Positions 46,901-54,014 of a DNA stretch of 54,014 nucleotides are shown one piece after another. Origin of the DNA: Dinochytrium kinnereticum. Its lineage: Eukaryota > Chytridiomycota > Chytridiomycetes > Chytridiales > Chytridiaceae. Below the pieces are notes generated by a model, which was not told where the DNA came from, made no database searches, and saw only the letters and a list, made by a program, of their open reading frames with translations. How positions within the stretch are numbered: the stretch's first letter is position 1; each line of letters begins with the position of its first letter. Where the stretch lies: the NCBI GenBank assembly GCA_027604005.1, contig JADGJT010000119.1, positions 1-54,014 on the forward strand, read 5' to 3'. The translations under genes were made by a program, and so were the position numbers.

Positions 46901-49586
46901 ACGATATTAAAATTATAAAAAAGGGGCATATCCTACACGCTAATCGGTCGGTCACGCGGGTTGCCATAAAACTGATACTGTTCAGCTGAATCTCTCTTCG
47001 GGTCGTAGCCGGCGGCATGGTACTCAGGATGCATAAGATAGTCCTGAGTACCCCCCCCCGTTACCGGCATCCCGTGCCCTAAAAAATCACGCCCACGATT
47101 GTTAGAACCTGGCGGGCCTCCTCGACCCTGACTATCGGCGGTTCGGATGTAGGAAGCCTTAAGCGATGGAGAATCCTGCCGCACAACAGCCTCGGCATCT
47201 CCCCTAGATGCAATTGTTACTGGAAATGATTCTGCAGCGGCAAATTCTTCCCCAACAGGTTTACCCCGCTTTCTCTGCTTGCTTTCGTACTCGTGCCAAT
47301 CACCTTCGACCTTTGGCAACCTTTACCACAAATAGTAATGTTAAATCTATAAGAAACAAAACACCAAGGCAAAATACATACTCGCTTGGTAAACAAGGTC
47401 TGGGATGCTCGTCGCTGAAGTACGAATGGTTAAGCGCATCTAAAGCGCTAGGTCGTCTGCCGGGGTCCATCTGTAACAGCGAATCCAAAAGCTTAAAGCC
47501 CTCTCCAACAATAAGCCTAATGAAGCCTAAGTATGTGACACAGATCCAAAACGCAAACCTCTTCATCATCTCTCTAAGACATCGCGCCGACATTTGCTTA
47601 GGTCTCATCATGCTCCACCATGGCATAGTCTCTATCCCAGGCCAAGATTCTTCCGTTGGTGTTCCACAAACTTTCCAGATGTGATCCAGTTGTGAAATCT
47701 CATCGTTACCTGGGAATATTGGCTTTTTTAAAAGCATTTCTGCCATGATGCAACTAGAAACCCACCCATAAAAAAGGATGCAATTAGGGTCCAAAACAAA
47801 AACAACGTTAACAAACAGAACATAAATAAAAGGTTATTTAAGCATGAGCAAAAACATACCCAGAGCTCCACATATCAATTTCAGTTCCGTATGCTGTAGA
47901 GCCTAGAAGCAGTTCGGGTGGGCGATACCATAATGTAATTACACGATTCGTATAATCCATTTTGGGAATAGATAGTGTTCTCGCCAGACCAAAGTCTGCA
48001 AGCTTCAAAATACCATCCTTATTTAGTAAAAGATTGGAGCCTAAAAAATCAGGAAATTGACATCTCGCAAGGTAACCTTTCATATCACGATGCACAATGC
48101 CTTTGCTGTGAAGGTACGAAAGACCATCAAATAATTGCAGCATCAGGCATTTGATGTGTTGTGGCTCCCACTTTAGCAAAGGATTGTTAAAGACCCCAGT
48201 GAGATCATGGTCCATATACTCGAACACCAAATTCACAAAGCCTGGCAAAAAATTAATAAGAACTCTAGTGATGTTTTAACTTTGTCCTTTGCTCTCGTCT
48301 GAGATGATTTCTAAAAGGCTAATAACGTTTCGATGCTTCAAAGATGTCAGAATCTTGATCTCTCTTATTCCAGTGATAGGGAACTATTTGAATCAGTGGT
48401 TGTCCGGCTCGGCTGACCTAAACTTACGCCTTCTTTCTCTGTTTCAATTCGCACTTTTTTTAACGCAACAGTGGCATTTGTGAACCGATTAGTCGCCTTA
48501 TATACCTTCCTGGTGTTTATTTAGCAACGTCAGAGCTTGAGATGACTATAAAATTACCCGTAAGTGCCCTCTCCGACCATAGCAGTCTTTTGATATAGGC
48601 TATCAACAGATGTGAAAACGGCCGGGCGGATTCCAAAACCAGGTCGGTTTAGATGCTCCCAGACTTGTGACGAATGTCTACGTAACCCATCTCCTGATTT
48701 TGTCGAGCTCACTGAGGAAAGCCGACGATCTGCACGTAGACGATGAGTATGAAGGTTAGATGATATAATGCTGCAAAACTTCATGGGGTACGAGAAGGAA
48801 AGGGTCAAAATCAATAAGTTCACCATAACCATTTCTAGCTGAATCTCTTGACTTGGTCTCGACGGTAAGCTTTACAGAATGCAGTGAATTAGTCGAACCG
48901 CCGTTCCTATGACCACTGTCACTGCTCGTCCTTTGCCATTGGCTCTTCAACGTCGCCAAAGGTATCTGGTTTCTAGAATATCCAGCAAGGATTCCACCCG
49001 CAGCAGCAGTCGGCAATGTGTTATTGATTGGAAAGTTGGAGAGGTCATTTGCCTTCTCAGCGACATCGGGAAAGACGACCTCTTTCGGACTTTCATCGTC
49101 AATATCCATATCCTCATCTTCGTCGCCAGCGGCATTACCCGCCGCAGGCATGTTTGCTTTTGACGAGTGTTTGGATAGGTATCCCCCGCGTTCCCCTTGT
49201 TCCATGGCTGCATCTCTCTCCGTCCTACTCCCAGATGCGGAAGAGAGAGGCCGCGAATTCAATGAGCCACCCGACGTTCTAGGGAGTTGGATGGGGAGCG
49301 CTGATGGGCGAATATCGTGGTCTGAGCTGATAGAGGTGGGAACGGCGGTTGAAGAGGAAGAAGATGGAGTGGCCATCGAGAACGGTTGTGGTGGTGGGGA
49401 AGGGGGTGGATGATGCGGGTGGATCTGATGGTGCTGATGATGTGTCATGGCCGCAGCGGCTCCAGCAGCAGCAGTTTGAGGTGCAGCACCGACGGCTGCC
49501 GCCGGTACTGCAAGTCGAGACCCTCCCAGTGGTGGTGGAGGTGCAGCGGGAGGGATGGGCGGGGGCCCACCGTCTCGAAATTTCAT
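43965..49586 (-). CDS. CDK12/CTK1-like kinase with C-terminal RS region and AT-hook-like motifs
   Basis: Twelve minus-strand exons in phase: 49586-48830, 48729-48558, 48509-48428, 48383-48281, 48241-48077, 48040-47860, 47753-47559, 47516-47382, 47320-46937, 46883-45795, 45749-45001 and 44926-43965; about 1657 residues. A Pro/Ala/His-rich N-terminus precedes the kinase (about 293-590): AMVGEGTYG-KVYKAT, VALKKVRIETEKEGFPITG, LVFEYMDHDLTGVF, HRDMKG-SNLLL, ADFGLARTLS, NRVITLWYRPPELLLG. Then LPKVEGDWHEYESKQRKR, typical of the CDK12/Ctk1 group that phosphorylates Ser2 of the Pol II CTD. After a splice at 46936-46884 comes an Arg/Ser region (SRSRSRSRRRSDSHS), then KKQRRGRAPKK and KKIGRPRKP, which look like AT-hooks. 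Metazoan CDK12 has its RS region before the kinase. A stop at 46933 applies only if the 53-nt intron is kept. Confidence 0.85.
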
Positions 49587-49676
49587 GCCTGCCAATTCCA
49601 AAGGAAAAGGTAAGTCGGTGACTTTTTTTGTGAAAAAGAAAAAAAAAAAAAGAATCGTCCAGTGCACTTCTCAGAC
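49587..49676. promoter_or_regulatory. 90-bp divergent promoter of kinase and eIF3k genes
   Basis: Only 90 bp separate the kinase start (minus) from the eIF3k start (plus), with an A-rich run (about 49636-49652) in the middle. Both core promoters must overlap or lie in the 5' transcribed parts. Confidence 0.5.
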
Positions 49677-50700
49677 ATGCCTGGAGTCAACCAAGTCGAT
49701 ATCGATGGTGAGAATGATACCGTTCTGAGGGACGAGGAGATCGACCAAGAGGAGGAGGAGGAGGAGTCTGCCATGGCTGGAGAGTTTGGTGTTTCGCTTC
49801 CCTCGGTTCCTTGCCCTCCTGATCGTCCTGAAAACGTGAGCTTTGATTCCTTGATACATTTAGTCCACATGCAGCTGCTAATCGTTATAATAATTGCATG
49901 TATTATGGTTATTTCCTGGCGGAATCTTTGAATGTAGATTCACAGCATCGTTGAGACTGTCGATAGGTTCGTTGAAGCCTGTTATTCTATATTTTTTTTC
50001 CTTGCTCTAGCATCATCCTTGTGTATTTACACTGTGGTTACCACATGATAGATATAACCCTGAGAACCTTCCCATGCTTGAGGACTACGTCAGAGAGCAG
50101 ATGCTTAACAACACAATTGATCGAACGGCCAACCTCGCTGTACTTAAGCTGTACCAGTTCAACCCCACCCTCACAAACATCCCCGTGGTTGTGTCTATTC
50201 TCGCCCTCTCCCTGGCCGCTTTGCCTGATCCGGACGTTAATCTCTCCCTTTGCCTTTTGAGTGAGGAGATTTTGAAGGAACCTGCTGTCGAAAGGCTAGT
50301 TGAGATGCAACACCTTCTTGAAAGGTGCCAATTCCAGCAGTTTTGGGAAGTTCTGGACAGCGAAACTGCTGCGGCTGACGAGGGCGAGGAGGGCCGTCTC
50401 AATTTGTTGCGTGATTATCCAGAATTCGACACCTGCATTCGCAAGTTCATCTCTTCCACTCTGGCTTCGGCTTATCACTCAATATCCGTGTCGCTGCTGC
50501 AAGTCTACCTCAACCTTGAAGGTGAAGATCTTGCTGACTGGATTAGCGTTATTGGAGCCACTTTCAACTCGGAGAGCTCAGATCTTGTCGACTTCCCTAC
50601 TGCCAAAGAGAGCGTCACTAAGCCCATTATTGTGCAAGAGAATATTCGCTTTGAGCAGCTAACCAAAATTATTGGTGTGGGCCGGTTGAGTACTGCATAA
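49677..50700 (+). CDS. Translation initiation factor eIF3 subunit k
   Basis: Exons 49677-49835, 49938-49966 and 50052-50700, 278 residues. Core: IHSIVETVDR-YNPENLPMLE, TANLAVLKLYQFNPT, LLERCQFQQFWEVLD, FDTCIRKFISSTLASAYHSI, and a winged-helix end with EGEDLADWISVIG and IRFEQLTKIIGVGRLS. This matches eIF3k (human about 218 residues). The extra N-terminus is strongly acidic (DEEIDQEEEEEES) and may be avoided by starting at ATG 49773 (MAGEFGVSL). Known role: non-core eIF3 subunit paired with eIF3l, in the 43S complex. The middle exon is only 29 nt. Baker's yeast lacks this subunit, so its presence fits an early-diverging fungus. Confidence 0.93.
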
Positions 50701-50795
50701 ATAAAGTATGTAGATGTAGTGCGAGTCAATGCGGATGATGTTTTCCCAGTTGGACGAGGATAAACATTTCCCTATTTACTATCACAAGATATACT

Positions 50796-51455
50796 CTATT
50801 CAAGGGTGTCCACACCGAACTCTTGCCAATATTTAGTTATAGCCTCAACATCTTCTGAACGCCCAGTTTGACGCAAAAATTCAGCCAAATCTTTTAACGA
50901 GACGATTGATCGCACAGGCACATTATAGTCAATTTCAACTTGCTGAATTGCTGATAAGGTAGTATCTCCTCCGCCCCTCTCCTGGCGATTCAATGAGATG
51001 AGAATCCCAACCAAAATACCGCCTTCAGCTTTAATGATATCAAAGCTCTCCCTTATTGCAGTCCCTGCCGTAATTACATCGTCCACCACCACCACTCTCT
51101 TTCCCGTCAATGAGCTTCCCACAATATTGCCTCCCTCCCCATGATCTTTCCTCTCTTTTCGGTTGAAGCTGTATGGAACATCTTTTCCAAGATCGCGTGA
51201 CAATGCAATAGCAGTAGCCGAAACAAGTGGAATGCCCTTGTAGGCAGGTCCAAAGAGAACGTCGAACTTGATTCCAGAGTCCTCCAATGCCTCAGCATAG
51301 TATTTGCCCAAATGCGATAGGGAGGTCCCTGTATTGAACTTCCCGGCATTAAAGAAGTACGGGCTCGTTCTCCCCGATTTAAGCTTGAATGAACCGAACG
51401 ACAGCACTTCCTGCTCGATCGCAAATGAAAGAAAGTTGTGTTGATAGTCCTTCAT
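50796..51455 (-). CDS. URA5: Orotate phosphoribosyltransferase
   Basis: Intronless, 219 residues from the ATG at 51455 (an in-frame ATG at 51494 adds 13 residues). Motifs: [20 protein letters not shown] (orotate site), [24 protein letters not shown] (flexible catalytic loop) and the PRPP-binding [16 protein letters not shown]. Reaction: orotate plus PRPP to orotidine 5'-phosphate in pyrimidine synthesis; cytosolic dimer. Stand-alone fungal type, not fused to OMP decarboxylase as in animals and plants. 51455 is preferred because it matches the usual start (MKDYQHNFL) and leaves 20 bp to the divergent Pol III subunit gene; the longer start would overlap it. Confidence 0.96.
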   Translation of the reverse strand: MKDYQHNFLSFAIEQEVLSFGSFKLKSGRTSPYFFNAGKFNTGTSLSHLGKYYAEALEDSGIKFDVLFGPAYKGIPLVSATAIALSRDLGKDVPYSFNRKERKDHGEGGNIVGSSLTGKRVVVVDDVITAGTAIRESFDIIKAEGGILVGILISLNRQERGGGDTTLSAIQQVEIDYNVPVRSIVSLKDLAEFLRQTGRSEDVEAITKYWQEFGVDTLE

Positions 51456-51475
51456 TTTCCTTTTTGCTGAAAGAG
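51456..51475. promoter_or_regulatory. 20-bp gap between divergent start codons
   Basis: The URA5 ATG (51455, minus) and RPC11 ATG (51476, plus) are 20 bp apart, so each promoter must extend into the other gene or the transcripts overlap at their 5' ends. Confidence 0.5.
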
Positions 51476-52010
51476 ATGTTTTTTTGTCCAACATGTGCGA
51501 ATTTGCTTTTGATCCAGGTTGGAGACCTGGGTGGTCATGAGCTGTTTTGCCAGTCCTGTCCGTATATCTGCCCTGTGGAAAAGGTTGACATCGGTGCTTT
51601 TAAACCATGTCTTTTAATGCAAATCCCTTTTTCCTTGTCTCTTTAATAGAAAATTACAAGGCGGACATATTTCAAAAAGAAGGCTGTGGACGATGTGTTG
51701 GGTGGTGAAGAGGCACTAGAAAAGCAAGACCAAACCGATGTCAATTGCCCTAAATGTGAAGGGCTCCGGTATGCATAGCTCTTCATGCTTCTTGTCTTCT
51801 TTTGCTCTTGCTGGCCCCAAAGCTCAAACATTCCACTTCCACAATCAGCGCCTACTACATGCAGCTGCAGATCAGGTATGTTCCCTCGCTGATAGCTGAA
51901 AAGTGTGATTGACTTTTGTTACTTTCGCTTCATTCTTCAGATCCGCCGATGAGCCGATGACCACCTTCTACACCTGTGTCAGCTGCAGATATACCTGGAG
52001 AGAAAATTGA
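51476..52010 (+). CDS. RPC11: RNA polymerase III subunit C11 (POLR3K)
   Basis: Exons 51476-51583, 51650-51768, 51849-51875 and 51941-52010, 107 residues against 108 in human POLR3K. N-terminal zinc ribbon: [12 protein letters not shown] with [12 protein letters not shown]. Linker: [15 protein letters not shown]-terminal TFIIS-like zinc ribbon: [30 protein letters not shown] and [16 protein letters not shown] holds the acidic pair (Asp-Glu) that reaches the polymerase active site. Known role: RNA cleavage, termination and reinitiation by Pol III. Third exon is 27 nt. Nothing broken. Confidence 0.96.
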
Positions 52011-52470
52011 ACAGGGTTTGACGGGGGGAGGGAGGGATGCAGTTGGAGGGGATGGCGGTAATGTTTGAACTGAATTTTGAACACTCTTCCCAGTAATAAA
52101 CAACGGTTTCTCGCTCCACGCCTTTCGAGTGGTCGCTTAAACGTTCCCTACCATCTCTTGTTACATTCTTAAGTGACATATTATGCCTGGGATGAAGGGC
52201 AGATTACAGTATCGTTCAGACAAAATAGGTGTATACATATACTTATGTTTAATTTATCATCCTTAAACATTTTTTCAAATATACACAAATTGTCACTGTT
52301 TTCGTCCGAATGTTCTTTGCTGAAGAGTTGGTTCAGAACATCCAGCAATACTTGGCATCACCAGACCGCCGCAACCTCGCCTACACATGCACGCGCAAAC
52401 CGCATCAACTTAGAGTAACATCAAATACCGAAGATATTACAGCGCCTATACCCGTCCCATGGTAGTTGAA
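52011..52470. other. Intergenic, 460 bp
   Basis: Between RPC11 and the unresolved plus-strand gene. AT-rich; short ORFs without family features. Confidence 0.5.
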
Positions 52471-53877
52471 TGAGAAAGGCATTGTGTAATACTTTTAGGA
52501 GTTGGGCAGCATCCAAAGCCCTTGACGTCTTTTCACAATATCCTGCGGGGATCACCAGGGCAATACTTTTTTCTGAACTTGAAAAGAAATGGGAACTTGA
52601 GAAGATCAAGCAAAGACGACATCATTTAGGTGGGTACACGTCAAACTTCACCAATTGTCTCCGTGTGTTCGAAGTCTCCAATACTCCCGATTCTATCTGT
52701 AGGGTTCTGCTCCCTCTCCTCGTTAAAAGATGCATCGATTTCAAGCAAGGAAAAAAACATTCAAGCTGTTCTTCAAGGATTACATAGAGCGGCAGGAGAT
52801 TCATTTCATATCCTTATCTATTCTTTTTTTTTTTTATCTTTACATTTTCCTTAACTTTCATGGCTTTACCACACTATCTGTCAATTTTGGACGAAAAGGC
52901 GCCTCAAAAGTGCCAGCTTATACTTCATAAACGCTTTCATTTCCTTGCAAACGATCCATTCCGAACCCTCGTTACCAATGTACAGTTAAAAAACTTCTAT
53001 CTCAATATGTTGATTTACGCTCTTAATATTACAGAGAACCATTCGCTTCACCAATGCTGCCATAGCTTTGCAGTCGGAAAATATTCTTGTGCCAACAGAG
53101 CTTCTTATTATCGTTTTTGATAAACACAACTCCACTTACGCCAGTCAGATCAACGGAATATTTTGCAACAGGCTTCGTGAGATTAATCATAACAAAAAGG
53201 ATAACATGAACTTTCTCTTGAAGGTAGGTTTCTCTCAAGAGTTTGTTCCACTTACTCGCCCTCGTTCTTCAGGTTAAGGCAATCGAAGATGAGAAGTTTC
53301 TCAAGTTGAGTTGTGAGTCATACAATTACAGAAGAATCATGGTTAGCGATGGAAGTCTGGGCCATCCAATTTACCTTGAACTGCGCGGTATTCATTGCCG
53401 CCTCGCAAACCTTTTTTCAAATGTTCGCTCCTTTTCTTCTTTTTCTGCCAGAGGCTAACCAGGCTTTGATGGTTTGCAGGGTGATGTTTTGGCGGTCTAT
53501 AGGCCCATTGTCAGAACCGGTATAGAGAATGACAGTCCTGAAGTCTCTCTCTGGTATGGTGATAAAACGGTATTATTTTGTATCTGCAATCAGGGAGAAC
53601 GGGTAATTCCAGGCTGCTTTTTAATTGCTTTCAGTATATAAATTGCCTTTTTTTTTCATTCTCTTTTTCCAAAAAGTCTTTCAAGCGCAGCGTTACTTAT
53701 AAGTTTTCTCTACGGTTTCCTAGAGCTCAATTGATGTAGTATCAGCACCGAATAAGTTAACGGAAATCACATATCAAGTCAGTATCCCTTACGACTTATT
53801 TAACAGGTTTAGGATCTTTACGATTATAGCTTTACACATCGCCGCCTTTTTATTTCCGATATCCGCCCGCGAATGAC
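52471..53877 (+). CDS. Unresolved multi-exon coding region (product not recognised)
   Basis: Several plus-strand stretches look like exons, but the full chain could not be joined with confidence. About 52504-52629 reads AASKALDVFSQYPAGITRA and FSELEKKWELEKIKQRR. About 52861-52979 reads LSILDEKAPQKCQLILHKRF. Joined across a GTACAG..TTACAG intron (52980-53034) it continues RTIRFTNAAIALQSENILV and INHNKKDNMNFLLK to a GTAGGT donor at 53224. Later frames read GDVLAVYRPIVRTGIEND and SSIDVVSAPNKLTEITYQV, and a stop occurs near 53877. No domain family is recognised. The end may be 53877 or the gene may continue past it. Confidence 0.35.
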
Positions 53878-54014
53878 TTCTTTCAGCCTTTATGGCGTGG
53901 TAGTCTACTGCCACGGAAGTGTAAATAATGAGAAAGATAATTTATTTCTAATAACCCATAACATAAGGTGCCCGTTTCAAGCAATAATAGTAGTGATGTC
54001 GCTGAACGTATTGG

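Noticed and set aside
45791..46933. Separate RS-rich gene downstream of a kinase ending at the stop at 46933
   Set aside because: A GT..AG intron (46936-46884) in matching phase removes that stop and continues one open reading frame through three more exons; no good ATG or promoter was seen for a separate gene. Kept as a way to refute the fusion.
1..54014. tRNA, rRNA, CRISPR arrays, transposons or viral insertions
   Set aside because: No tRNA-like arms with the TTCRA loop in the gaps, no spaced repeats, no transposase, reverse transcriptase or capsid-like frames were found by eye. A covariance-model scan would be needed to exclude small RNAs in introns.

Overview
This window is intron-rich nuclear DNA from a fungus, most likely a zoosporic (chytrid-type) lineage. 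The fungal signature is Mmm1 (the ERMES tether), a THR1-type homoserine kinase, a URA5-type orotate phosphoribosyltransferase and a SH3-Cdc25 RasGEF. The case for a flagellated fungus rests on a MOK-type kinase, a ciliary MAPK-like family generally lost with the cilium; the species itself cannot be named from the sequence. Introns are short (about 36-150 nt), mostly GT..AG, and almost every multi-exon model below was checked for phase continuity by hand. There is no prokaryotic operon structure, transposon, CRISPR array, rRNA or convincing tRNA.

Layout. 1-2832 (+): 3' part of a multi-pass membrane protein with a Cys-rich end. 3539-7885 (+): Cdc25-like Ras exchange factor with SH3 and WW domains. 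8101-9971 (+): glutamine synthetase-like enzyme. 10882-14466 (+): MOK kinase with a very long low-complexity tail. 15241-19272: a divergent pair of DUF4436-like membrane proteins. 19757-21648 (+): cytochrome P450. 21714-23732 (+): Prp38 with an RS tail ending in two Hub1-binding-like (HIND) motifs. 23997-24470 (+): NADAR/YbiA-like N-glycosidase. 24773-28497 (-): two more DUF4436-like genes in tandem. 28812-30071 (+): RibD_C/RIB7-like reductase. 30501-31570 (-): Gar1. 31717-33347 (-): Mmm1. 33513-35781 (+): dynactin p62. 36164-37258 (-): homoserine kinase. 38061-38409 (-): an unrecognised ORF. 38815-40214 (+): eEF1B alpha/beta. 40700-41633 (-): EF-hand protein. 41867-43714 (+): PPR-like protein. 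43965-49586 (-): one very large CDK12/CTK1-like kinase with C-terminal RS and AT-hook regions. 49677-50700 (+): eIF3k. 50796-51455 (-): URA5. 51476-52010 (+): RNA polymerase III subunit C11. 52471-53877 (+): an unresolved spliced gene.

Most genes are unlinked housekeeping functions. The non-random part is 15.2-30.1 kb: four DUF4436-like paralogs in two pairs around a P450, Prp38 and a NADAR protein, with a RIB7-like reductase just beyond. The NADAR and RIB7-like families are known to act on the same early riboflavin intermediates. Two of the four DUF4436-like genes appear to carry a 6-nt microexon at the same position. The kinase gene at 44-49.6 kb has two tiny in-frame, stop-free introns inside its catalytic domain, one of which splits the catalytic loop. 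Several gene pairs are divergent with very short shared promoters (20-165 bp).
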